Below the pieces are notes generated by a model. It worked only from the letters and a program-made list of their open reading frames with translations. It made no database searches and was not told the origin of the DNA. The position numbers and the translations under genes were made by a program. A stretch of 24,052 bases of DNA from Pseudomonadota bacterium (GTDB lineage Bacteria; Myxococcota_A; Polyangia; Haliangiales; Haliangiaceae), in contig JAEWJO010000182.1 of the NCBI GenBank assembly GCA_023386455.1, positions 1 through 24,052 of the forward strand, in the 5' to 3' direction. Of the stretch, positions 1 through 7,081 are shown piece by piece (position 1 is the stretch's first letter; each line of letters starts with the position of its first letter).

Positions 1-896
1 GTGTAGTACTCGGTGTCGTCGTACGGCTCCTGGTACGAAACCGACGTCGTCTCGTAGGCGGTGTACGGCACCGACTCGGTCCAGTCGGCGGTCAGCGTCA
101 CCGGCTGCTCGGTGAACCGCGTCGCGATGCTGCCGTCGATCATTGCGCGCGAGCCGGTCGCGCCCGGCGAGAACCACACGCTCTTGCGCCACGCCTCCGC
201 GAGCGACTCGTGCAGGTTCAGGATCTGCGCGTCGCTCTGGCCGGCGACCGCACCCTCGACGACGAGCTCGCCGAACAGGTTCGGCAGCGCGGGCACGGTG
301 ACCGGCGACGCGCCGAAGTGCCGGCAGTAGCGATCGACGACCCAGCTCCAGTACGGCGTCGTCGCCGTCGGCGCGAGCGCTACGCACGCGGCACGTCCGG
401 TCGCCTCGATGCCGGCGCGGATCTCGGCGCGCCGCGATGCGAAGTCACGATAGGCGAGCAATCGCTCCGACTTCTTCGCGAGGTCCTCGGCGGCGAGCGG
501 CCCTGCGCTGCGCGCGCGGTCGGCGACTCCACTGGCGACGTACGCGCCGGCCCACACGACCTCCTCGGCGAGCTGTGCCTCGAGCGACGGATGGATCGCA
601 CCGCCCCACGCGTCGCGCTGCTTCAGGAGCTCGGCCAGCCGCGCGAGCGCGATCTCGATGTGCGCGGCGCGTCGCTTCGCCTCGACGTCGACGAGGATCT
701 CGCGCAGCACGCCGGTCCGGGAGGCGTCTCGACGGACGAGTGCCCCGCTGTCGTTCGGGTGCTCGGCGAGGACCTTGTCGTACAGCTCGGCCGCCTCCCG
801 GTACCGTTTGGCCTCGTACGCGCTGTCGGCGCGGTTACGAAGCGTCGTACAGCCGATCGCGAGACTCAGAAACACGAGGAGAACGGAGCGGGACAT
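1..896 (-). CDS. TPR-like lipoprotein, 3' end cut by window edge
   Basis: Reading the minus strand from the ATG at 896 gives an open frame that leaves the window at base 1 without a stop, about 298 codons. The N-terminus is a short lipoprotein signal peptide (SLAIGC, Cys16 as the predicted lipidated residue). It is followed at residues 20-50 by a TPR-like helix pair (AYEAKRYREAAELYDKVLAE). The next 150 residues are helical and Ala/Arg/Glu-rich. The visible C-terminal part (about 200-298) is less helical and ends in a Tyr/Thr/Ser-rich stretch. The family is not recognised; a cell-envelope lipoprotein is the safest reading. It diverges from the gene at 1040. The C-terminus is unseen, so a larger domain could follow. 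Confidence 0.75.
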   Translation of the reverse strand, partial: MSRSVLLVFLSLAIGCTTLRNRADSAYEAKRYREAAELYDKVLAEHPNDSGALVRRDASRTGVLREILVDVEAKRRAAHIEIALARLAELLKQRDAWGGAIHPSLEAQLAEEVVWAGAYVASGVADRARSAGPLAAEDLAKKSERLLAYRDFASRRAEIRAGIEATGRAACVALAPTATTPYWSWVVDRYCRHFGASPVTVPALPNLFGELVVEGAVAGQSDAQILNLHESLAEAWRKSVWFSPGATGSRAMIDGSIATRFTEQPVTLTADWTESVPYTAYETTSVSYQEPYDDTEYY

Positions 897-1039
897 GACC
901 CGAACGTGCCGCCGCGATCCTGCGCCAACGTTGAGATCTCGTTACGGACTGTGAAGCACCGCCCGGCGCGGCGCGAACGCACGGGTGATGGCTTGCTCAT
1001 GTCGATTGCGACCTGCGCGGCACGCGGCATCAATCGATC

Positions 1040-1609
1040 ATGCTGGAAAAACTGCAATCTACCGTCGGTCGGACCCTGCGGCGCGTCCGCCCGGGCCTCG
1101 GCCGGATCGTCGCGCGGCGATCGGACATTGCCAGCCTTGGCCTGGCGATCCGTCTCGAGAGCCCCGCGTTCGGCGAGGGCGGCATCATCCCGGTCCGCTT
1201 CACGGCCGACGCCGACCACGAGCCGTCGTCGCCGCCGCTCACGTGGGGCGCGGTTCCGGATGGTACACGCTCGCTCGCGCTGATCGTCGAGGATGCCGAT
1301 AGCCCGACGCTCTCGCCGCTCGTCCACGCGATCGCGTTCGGCATCTCGCCGCTCATCGACGAGATCGTCGATGGCGCGCTCGTCGCGGGCTCGCAGATGC
1401 TCCAGCTCGGCAAGAGCTCGTTCCTGAAGACCGGCTGGCTCCCTCCGGATCCCCCTCCCGGCCACGGCGTGCACCAGTATGCGTTCCAGCTGTTCGCGCT
1501 CGATCACGAACCGGATCTCGGCGAGCACCCGGGCCGGCACGCGCTGGTCAAGGCGATCACCGGCCACGTGCTCGGTCACGGACTCGTCGTCGGCACGTAC
1601 TCGCGCTAG
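1040..1609 (+). CDS. PEBP-fold protein (YbhB/YbcL, Raf kinase inhibitor-like)
   Basis: A 189-residue protein of the phosphatidylethanolamine-binding protein family. The family signature is visible: an ALIVEDADSP strand (Asp85, Asp87, Pro89), His96, and a GHGVHQYAFQL motif at 141-151. In bacterial homologues these residues line an anion or phosphate pocket. The first 30 residues are a basic helical extension in front of the usual start of the fold. No signal peptide is seen, so it is probably cytoplasmic. The bacterial family has no settled role. Only 19 bases separate its stop from the acyl-CoA synthetase start, so it may be the first gene of that operon. No strong ribosome binding site precedes the ATG at 1040, and the start could lie slightly downstream. 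Confidence 0.85.
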   Translation: MLEKLQSTVGRTLRRVRPGLGRIVARRSDIASLGLAIRLESPAFGEGGIIPVRFTADADHEPSSPPLTWGAVPDGTRSLALIVEDADSPTLSPLVHAIAFGISPLIDEIVDGALVAGSQMLQLGKSSFLKTGWLPPDPPPGHGVHQYAFQLFALDHEPDLGEHPGRHALVKAITGHVLGHGLVVGTYSR

Positions 1610-1628
1610 CGGTGTATCGTCCGCAGCG

Positions 1629-3116
1629 ATGGGGATCCAGCGCGCGTCGCAGAGCACCGTCGCGAGCCTGTTCGAGGGCATCGCGCGGATCCGGCCGGCG
1701 CGGACGGCGATCGTCGATGGTGATCGCACCTTGACGTACGGCCAGCTCGCCGAGCGCACGCGCCGGCTCGCGAACGTGCTCGTCGCACACGGCGTCGGTC
1801 GCGGCGATCGTGTTGCGCTCGCGAGCGAGAACCGCGGCGAGGTCCTCGAGGTCTTGCTCGCAGCCGCGCGGCTCGGCGCGATCGTCGCGTGTCAGAACTG
1901 GCGGCTCGCCGCACCGGAGCGCGCGCGCTGCATCGCGCTCGTCGAGCCGCGCGTCCTCATCGGCTCGCCGCGCCACGCGCCCGACGCGGCGATCCAGTTC
2001 GGCGATGACTACGAGCGCCGGCTCGCCGTGGCGTCGTCCGACCACGCGCTCGCCGAGATCGATCCCGAGGACGCGCTCGTCATCCTCTACACGAGCGGCA
2101 CGACCGGCACGCCGAAGGGCGCGACGATCAGCCATCGCGCGCAGATCGTCCGCAACCTCGTCACGCGCGCCGAGTTCGGCGTCACCCAGGACGACACGTT
2201 CGTCGCGTGGTCGCCGATGTATCACATGGGCGCCGTCGACAACTCGCTCGGCACGCTGATGGCCGGCGGCACGGTGTTCGTCGTCGATGGCTTCGATGCA
2301 CCGCGCCTCGCCGACCTCGTCGCGACCGAGCCGCTCGGCTGGCTGTTGCTGATGCCCGGCATGGTCGGCCGGTTTGCCGACGAGCTCGAGCGTCGATCGA
2401 TCACACCGCGCGGCGTGAAGCTGTGCGGCGTCATGGCCGACCTCGTGCCGCCGGCGGAGATTTCGCGAATCACGACGCTGCTCGGTGCGCCCTACGCGAA
2501 CACGTTCGGCGCGACCGAGACCGGGTGCCCGCCGTGCTCGTCGAGCCTCATCCCGGTCGGCGTCGCCCCGACGTCGCTCGAGAAGGCGCAGAGCCCGTTC
2601 TGCGAGATCCGGCTCGTCGACCCAGAGGATCGCGACGTCCCCGACGGCTCTCCGGGCGAGCTCGCGATGCGCGGGCCGACGCTGTTCTCCGGCTACTGGA
2701 ATAACCCGGAGACGAACGCGCACGACTTTCGCGGCGGCTGGTTTCACATGGGCGACGTGTTCGTCCGCCATCCCGATGGCTCGCTCGGCTTCGTCGATCG
2801 CGTGAAGTACCTGATCAAGACCGGCGGCGAGAACGTCTATCCGGCGGAGATCGAGCGCGTGATGCTGCAGGATCCGCGCGTCGCCGAGGTCGCCGTCGTG
2901 CGCGCGCCGGATCCGAAATGGGGCGAGGTGCCAATCGCGTTCGTCGCACGGCGCGACAACTCGCTCGACGAGGCCGCGCTGCACGCGCTGTGTCGCGCCG
3001 AGCTCGCCGGGTTCAAGCAGCCCAAGCAGATCCGATTCATCGCCGAGACCGAGTTCCCGCGCAGCGCCTCGGGCAAGGTCCAGCGCCACGAGCTCGAAGC
3101 ACGAGTGAAGCCATGA
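1629..3116 (+). CDS. Acyl-CoA synthetase (AMP-forming, ANL superfamily)
   Basis: A 495-residue AMP-dependent synthetase that would activate a carboxylic acid to acyl-AMP and then acyl-CoA. Motifs in order: the P-loop-like YTSGTTGTPKG at about 154-164, FGATETG at 293-299, GWFHMGD at 370-376 (Asp376 for ribose binding), the hinge region around Arg391, GGENVYPAEIE at 399-409, and SASGKVQR at 479-486 with catalytic Lys483. The length is normal for a single-domain enzyme. The frame is open further upstream (to 1479), but that part overlaps the PEBP gene and has no homology-like character, so the ATG at 1629 is chosen. The stop overlaps the next start (ATGA at 3113-3116), which implies translational coupling. 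The substrate cannot be read from sequence; a medium-chain fatty acid or aromatic acid is plausible. Confidence 0.93.
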   Translation: MGIQRASQSTVASLFEGIARIRPARTAIVDGDRTLTYGQLAERTRRLANVLVAHGVGRGDRVALASENRGEVLEVLLAAARLGAIVACQNWRLAAPERARCIALVEPRVLIGSPRHAPDAAIQFGDDYERRLAVASSDHALAEIDPEDALVILYTSGTTGTPKGATISHRAQIVRNLVTRAEFGVTQDDTFVAWSPMYHMGAVDNSLGTLMAGGTVFVVDGFDAPRLADLVATEPLGWLLLMPGMVGRFADELERRSITPRGVKLCGVMADLVPPAEISRITTLLGAPYANTFGATETGCPPCSSSLIPVGVAPTSLEKAQSPFCEIRLVDPEDRDVPDGSPGELAMRGPTLFSGYWNNPETNAHDFRGGWFHMGDVFVRHPDGSLGFVDRVKYLIKTGGENVYPAEIERVMLQDPRVAEVAVVRAPDPKWGEVPIAFVARRDNSLDEAALHALCRAELAGFKQPKQIRFIAETEFPRSASGKVQRHELEARVKP

Positions 3117-3871
3117 AGACACCCACCACGAAGATCGCGACGTCGAGCGCCACGGACATCACCATCCGCGGCAAGAGCCTGTGCAGCGAGCTGCTCGGCA
3201 CGGTGACGTTCACGGAGATGACCTACCTCCTGATCGTCGGCCAGCTCCCGACCCCCGCGCAGGCCGCGATCGTCGACGCGTGCCTCGTCGCGCTCGCCGA
3301 GCACGGCCTCACCCCGAGCGCGATCGCGACGCGCCTCGTCTACTCGAGCGCCCCCGAGGCGCTGCAGTCCGCGGTCGCCGCCGGTCTCTTGGGCGTCGGC
3401 AGCAGGTTCGTCGGCACGACGGAAGGCTGCGCCGCATTGCTCGAGCGAATCGTCACGTCACCCGATCGGCGTGCGGAGTGCGCCGCGATCATCGCGGAAC
3501 ACTCTGTTGCAAAACGGCCGCTGCCGGGCTTCGGTCACGACATCCACGTACCCGATGACCCGCGCACGCCGCGGATCTTCGAGGTCGCGCGCGCGCACGG
3601 GATCGCGGGATCCCGGATCGAGTCCCTCGAGCTCCTCGGTGCCGTGCTCGACGAGACGAAGCGCCGCCACATCACGATCAACGCGACGGGCGCGGTCGCG
3701 GCCGCACTCGGCGACGCGGGAATTCCCGCATCGGTGCTGCGCGGCTTCGCCGTGATCGCGCGGTGCGTCGGACTCGTCGGCCACATTCACGAAGAGCAGC
3801 GCGATCCGGCGATGCTGGCGATGTGGCAAGCTGCGGACCGCGCAGTCCCCTACGATCCGAACGGAGAATGA
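3113..3871 (+). CDS. Citrate synthase-family protein, citryl-CoA lyase-like
   Basis: A 252-residue protein matching the short form of the citrate synthase fold. Recognisable elements are an EHGLTPSA segment at 63-70 carrying one catalytic-type His, a PGFGHDIH motif at 138-145 with His142, the following DPRTPR that would bind CoA or substrate, and the C-terminal GLVGHIHEEQRD. Full citrate synthases are about 370-430 residues; this size and the GHIHEEQ ending resemble citryl-CoA lyase (cleavage of citryl-CoA to acetyl-CoA and oxaloacetate) and its relatives. Lying directly after an acyl-CoA synthetase with overlapping codons, it probably acts on the CoA thioester that enzyme makes, either condensing or cleaving it. 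The exact reaction is inference. The ATG at 3113 is favoured by the ATGA overlap. Confidence 0.8.
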   Translation: MKTPTTKIATSSATDITIRGKSLCSELLGTVTFTEMTYLLIVGQLPTPAQAAIVDACLVALAEHGLTPSAIATRLVYSSAPEALQSAVAAGLLGVGSRFVGTTEGCAALLERIVTSPDRRAECAAIIAEHSVAKRPLPGFGHDIHVPDDPRTPRIFEVARAHGIAGSRIESLELLGAVLDETKRRHITINATGAVAAALGDAGIPASVLRGFAVIARCVGLVGHIHEEQRDPAMLAMWQAADRAVPYDPNGE

Positions 3872-3873
3872 CG

Positions 3874-4545
3874 ATGAAGCTCTACATGCACCCGGTCTCG
3901 ACCGCGAGCCGCCCTGTTCGACTGCTGATCGCCGAGAAGAAGCTCGATGTCCAGGAGCAGGTCGTCGACCTGATGACCGGCGAGCACTACAAGGACGAGT
4001 ACAGCGCGCTCAACCCGAGCCGCATGGTCCCTATGCTCGAGGACGGCGACTTCCGCATGACGGAGAGCTCCGCGATCCTCAAGTACCTCGCCGCGACGTA
4101 CAGCCTGCCCGAGTACCCGGCGGATCTGAAGAAGCGCGCGCGCATCGACGAGGTGATGGACTGGTTCAACACCCAGTTCTACCGGGACTACGGCTACGGT
4201 CTGCTCTATCCGCAGATCTTCCCGCACCACAAGCGCCCGACCGAGGACTTCCACAACGGCGTCGTGACGTGGGGCAAGGACAAGGCGAAGAACTGGTTCT
4301 CGATCCTCGACACGCACTACCTCGGCAACTCGACGTGGGTCGCCGGTGACGAGATCACGATCGCCGACTACTTCGGCGGCTGCATCGTGACGGCGGGCGA
4401 GATCATCCGCTGCACGTTCGAGGGCTTCCCGAATGTCCAGCGCTGGGTCGCGAACATGAAGAAGCTCGGCAGCTGGCCGAAGATCAACGAGGTCATGTAC
4501 GGCTTCGCGGGTTCGCTCAAGGACCAGCAGTTCGAGAACGTCTGA
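3874..4545 (+). CDS. Glutathione S-transferase family protein
   Basis: A 223-residue cytosolic GST. The N-terminal thioredoxin-like half starts KLYMHPVSTASRP, with Ser/Thr at the position that activates glutathione in theta-like classes. It continues to NPSRMVPMLEDGDF, carrying the cis-Pro, and TESSAIL, the glutathione gamma-glutamyl contact. The all-helical C-terminal half follows from about residue 85. The ATG at 3868 overlaps the preceding stop, but a GGAG at 3863-3866 is well spaced only for the ATG at 3874, so that start is used. GSTs inside catabolic operons often isomerise or dehalogenate ring-cleavage products, or detoxify electrophilic intermediates. Coupled with the next gene, such a role is plausible here but is not shown by sequence. 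Confidence 0.92.
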   Translation: MKLYMHPVSTASRPVRLLIAEKKLDVQEQVVDLMTGEHYKDEYSALNPSRMVPMLEDGDFRMTESSAILKYLAATYSLPEYPADLKKRARIDEVMDWFNTQFYRDYGYGLLYPQIFPHHKRPTEDFHNGVVTWGKDKAKNWFSILDTHYLGNSTWVAGDEITIADYFGGCIVTAGEIIRCTFEGFPNVQRWVANMKKLGSWPKINEVMYGFAGSLKDQQFENV

Positions 4546-5039
4546 TGATCAAGGGGCTCCATCACAACGCGTATCGCTGCCGCGATGCCGAGGAGACGCG
4601 GAAGTTCTACGAGGACTTCCTCGGCCTGCCGCTCGTCAACGCGTTCGAGATCACCGAGACGAAGAGCGGACGCCTGACGCACGTCCTCCACGTGTTCTTC
4701 CAGATGGACGACGGCTCGTGCCTCGCATTCTTCGAGGCTCCCGACATGCCGTTCGACTTCAAGGAGCAGCACGACTTCGACCTTCACATCGCGCTCGAGG
4801 TGAAGCACGAAGTGCTCGAGCCGATGATGGAGAAGGCGCGCGCCGCCGGCATTCCCGTCCGCGGGATCAGCGACCACGTCATGATCGACTCGATCTACTT
4901 CCGCGATCCGAACGGGTACGTCATCGAGCTGACCGCGAAGCGGCCGGATCACGACGACCACATGGATCCGACGAAGAACGCCGCGCGCGCCACCCTCGAG
5001 AGCTGGCAGCGCGACAAGCGCTCGTTCGCGAAGTCCTAG
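4545..5039 (+). CDS. VOC-fold metalloprotein (glyoxalase/extradiol dioxygenase-like)
   Basis: A 164-residue protein of the vicinal oxygen chelate superfamily. Two beta-alpha-beta-beta-beta modules are visible: GLHHNAYRCRDAEETRKFYEDF at the start, and DFDLHIALEV through DPNGYVIELTAK in the second half. Likely metal ligands are His7, His81 and Glu128, the usual His/His/Glu set for glyoxalases and ring-cleaving dioxygenases. A 35-residue charged tail follows the fold. Its ATG shares one base with the GST stop (TGATG at 4543-4547), so the two are probably translated together. It is the last gene of the operon; its TAG overlaps the stop codon of the convergent peptidase gene. The substrate is unknown. 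Confidence 0.88.
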   Translation: MIKGLHHNAYRCRDAEETRKFYEDFLGLPLVNAFEITETKSGRLTHVLHVFFQMDDGSCLAFFEAPDMPFDFKEQHDFDLHIALEVKHEVLEPMMEKARAAGIPVRGISDHVMIDSIYFRDPNGYVIELTAKRPDHDDHMDPTKNAARATLESWQRDKRSFAKS

Positions 5040-6310
5040 GCGCGCCGGCGACGGCGTACTCCGAGCAGCACGAGGCCGCCGAGGAGCACGAGGCCTGCGC
5101 CGCCGTGCCGCGTCGACTGGCAGCCACCCGCCTCGACCTCGGGCATGACGCCGTCCTCGTCCGCGAGATCGTCGTCGTCTCCGATCGACTCGAAGTCGTC
5201 GCCGACGTCTGCGCTCGTCTCGGCGTCGCCGTCGGGCGTCACCGTCACCGCGAGATCGATCGTCGCGACCGTCGTCGTGCCCGCGATCAGCGCGAGGTCC
5301 GCCGAGATCGGCGTCTTCTCGGTGACCGTCGGCGCGACGATGTCGAGATCGATCACGCCCTCGCCGCCGGCCGGAATCGCCTCGGCGAGCGTGCCGACCT
5401 CGGTCGGCGAGGTCCAGCTGTCCGCGTCGTAGAGCGGGCTCGCCGTGCCGTCCGCGATCGTGATGCGCGTACCCGCCGGCCAGTCGGCGACATCGCCATT
5501 CGTGACCGTCAGCGCGTAGTGCGCGCGTGCCCCCGGCGCGACGAGGTCGGGACCCTCGACCTGCACGACCTCGAGGACGCGATGCACCGCACCGCACGTC
5601 GCGCCCTTCGCGAAGCCCTTCGCGGGTGCGGCCTTCAGGCGCGCAGCCGTCTGCGGTCCATACACGCCGTCGGTCGAGATCTTGTCCGACGGGTGGTTGC
5701 GGTTCCACAGCCGCTGGAACGCCTTCACGTCCTTGCCGCGGTTGTCGGGCGAGCTCAGGTGATCGAAGTGGACCGGATCGCCGGGCACCGAGTGCGCCCA
5801 GCCATGGTTGCGCATCGTCGTGACGCGCGAGCTCCAGTTCTGCAGATCGACCGCGCGCCCGCTCTCGTGATTCGAGCGACCGGGCAGCGCCGCCGCGGTG
5901 ATGCCGCACCTGCCCTGGCGGTACCACTGGTACAGCAGGTACTGCTGCGCGACCGTGCGATAGCCGCTGTTGACGTTGACGCGTGCCGCGTTGCCCGCCT
6001 TCACGAGATCCGTGCGCGCGGTGCCATGCATGTACGGCAGGACGGCGCTGCTCGTGAACTTCACGCCGTTCGATTGCTCGAGGCGAACGAGGCTCGACGG
6101 GCTCATGCAGTCGACCTCGTTCGCGATCTGGATCGACAGGCCGCGCACCACCGACGTCGAGCAGCCGCCCGTCACCGAGATCTCGTGCGTGCTCTCGCCG
6201 TACTCGACGTCACCGTCGGGCGTCGTGCACGCGGGACTGAAGGCGATTGCGAGTAGCGCGGTGTGCAAACCGAAGCGAGCAGTAGCGGTCTTCAGACGTT
6301 CGAAACGCAT
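5036..6310 (-). CDS. Exported M15 D,D-carboxypeptidase-like protein with MYXO-CTERM-like tail
   Basis: A 424-residue exported protein. Layout: an N-terminal signal peptide with a possible lipobox (FSPAC, Cys28). Next comes a VanY-type peptidase M15 domain at about 85-190 with SGYRTVAQQ, SNHESGRAVD (zinc ligands His148 and Asp155) and HFDHL (His184). A peptidoglycan-binding domain at 191-232 has DGVYGPQTAARL. A beta-rich domain at about 240-365, resembling CARDB/DUF11-type adhesion repeats, is followed by an Asp/Glu-rich linker. The last 29 residues carry GGC, a hydrophobic helix and an RRRRR end, which is the myxobacterial MYXO-CTERM pattern. It should trim or cross-bridge-edit peptidoglycan stem peptides while held at the cell surface. 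It is convergent with the VOC gene and divergent from the TetR gene. Confidence 0.9.
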   Translation of the reverse strand: MRFERLKTATARFGLHTALLAIAFSPACTTPDGDVEYGESTHEISVTGGCSTSVVRGLSIQIANEVDCMSPSSLVRLEQSNGVKFTSSAVLPYMHGTARTDLVKAGNAARVNVNSGYRTVAQQYLLYQWYRQGRCGITAAALPGRSNHESGRAVDLQNWSSRVTTMRNHGWAHSVPGDPVHFDHLSSPDNRGKDVKAFQRLWNRNHPSDKISTDGVYGPQTAARLKAAPAKGFAKGATCGAVHRVLEVVQVEGPDLVAPGARAHYALTVTNGDVADWPAGTRITIADGTASPLYDADSWTSPTEVGTLAEAIPAGGEGVIDLDIVAPTVTEKTPISADLALIAGTTTVATIDLAVTVTPDGDAETSADVGDDFESIGDDDDLADEDGVMPEVEAGGCQSTRHGGAGLVLLGGLVLLGVRRRRRA

Positions 6311-6394
6311 TCCAGGGCTCCCTCTCCCTCATCGCGGCTCGCACCGAGCAAGAGCCGGGCCTATTCGCACACCTACATGCCCGCACCGGATATC

Positions 6395-6430
6395 GGTACA
6401 TTCGTACGGTTTTAATGGTACAGTCGTACC
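6395..6430. promoter_or_regulatory. Two tandem palindromic operators at the TetR gene start
   Basis: Two near-identical sites lie at 6395-6408 (GGTACATTCGTACG) and 6417-6430 (GGTACAGTCGTACC). Each is a GTAC-N4-GTAC palindrome; the second is perfect over 14 bases with the spacer. Their centres are 22 bases apart, two helical turns, which suits two TetR dimers on one DNA face. An AT-rich TTTAAT hexamer lies between them and could be a -10 element. The site sits between the divergent peptidase and TetR/Rieske genes, so it probably mediates autorepression and control of the oxygenase. Confidence 0.7.
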
Positions 6431-6433
6431 GAA

Positions 6434-7081
6434 ATGGTCGCCGCCCTCGAGATGCGCAGTCACACGCCGAAGGGTCAACGAGCCCGCGAGCACATCCTCG
6501 CGACCGCCGAGGAGCTGTTCGCCGAGCGCGGTATTCACGGCGCGAGCATGCGCGACCTCGCCGCGGCCGCCGACCTCCCGCTCGCCACGCTCGTCTATCA
6601 CTTCGCCCGCAAGGAGCAGCTCTACGGCGCCGTCCTCGCGGCGATCGCCGACGAGCTCGAGCGAGACCTCGCCGCGGCGCTCGTCTCTCGCGTCAAGCCC
6701 GCCGAGGCACTCGAGGCATTCGTCCGCTCGCTCGCCGCGTGGGCGGTCCGCGTGCCGCGCCGCGTCCGCCTCCTCCTGCGCGAGCTGCTCGACAACCCGT
6801 CGCGCGTCGAGAAGGCCGCGAAGCTGCCGCTCGCGCCGTTCCTCGCGCGGACGACCGAGCTCGTCGCAGCCGCCGTCCGCGCCGGTGTCGCCGAGGCCGC
6901 GCTGCCGGAGCTCGCGGTGCTGCAGCTGGTCGGTGCCGTCAGCTACGTCGTCGCCTCCCGGCCGACCGTCGATCGCATCGTCGGCAAGGCGCGCGCGAAG
7001 CAGCTCGATGCACACCTCGAGCGGGAGGCGATCGCGTTCGCCCACCGCGCCCTCGGCATGGAAGTGCGCCGTGCGCGCTGA
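6434..7081 (+). CDS. TetR/AcrR family transcriptional regulator
   Basis: A 215-residue regulator. The N-terminal helix-turn-helix at about residues 14-62 has the family pattern (REHILATAEELFAERGIHG, then MRDLAAAADLPLATLVYHFARKEQL). The C-terminal 140 residues form the all-helical ligand-binding domain. A second ATG at 6452 (MRSHTPKG) is equally close to the HTH. With the operator ending four bases before 6434, initiation at 6452 cannot be excluded; neither start has a clear Shine-Dalgarno. The stop overlaps the Rieske gene's GTG start by 11 bases. It most likely senses the oxygenase substrate or product and represses this pair through the palindromes upstream. Confidence 0.92.
   Translation: MVAALEMRSHTPKGQRAREHILATAEELFAERGIHGASMRDLAAAADLPLATLVYHFARKEQLYGAVLAAIADELERDLAAALVSRVKPAEALEAFVRSLAAWAVRVPRRVRLLLRELLDNPSRVEKAAKLPLAPFLARTTELVAAAVRAGVAEAALPELAVLQLVGAVSYVVASRPTVDRIVGKARAKQLDAHLEREAIAFAHRALGMEVRRAR

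Noticed and set aside
1557..3122. A 521-codon open frame on the minus strand
   Set aside because: It is antisense to the acyl-CoA synthetase, whose motifs are unmistakable. The antisense product is Arg/Asp/Glu-rich without motifs, as expected from GC-rich third positions.
4368..5927. A 519-codon minus-strand frame
   Set aside because: It crosses two plus-strand genes and lies out of frame with the M15 peptidase; composition is Arg-rich shadow sequence.
5970..7070. Upstream 367 codons in frame with the Rieske oxygenase
   Set aside because: They overlap the peptidase and TetR genes in other frames and read as Ser/Arg/Pro-rich non-protein sequence; the real start is the GTG at 7071.
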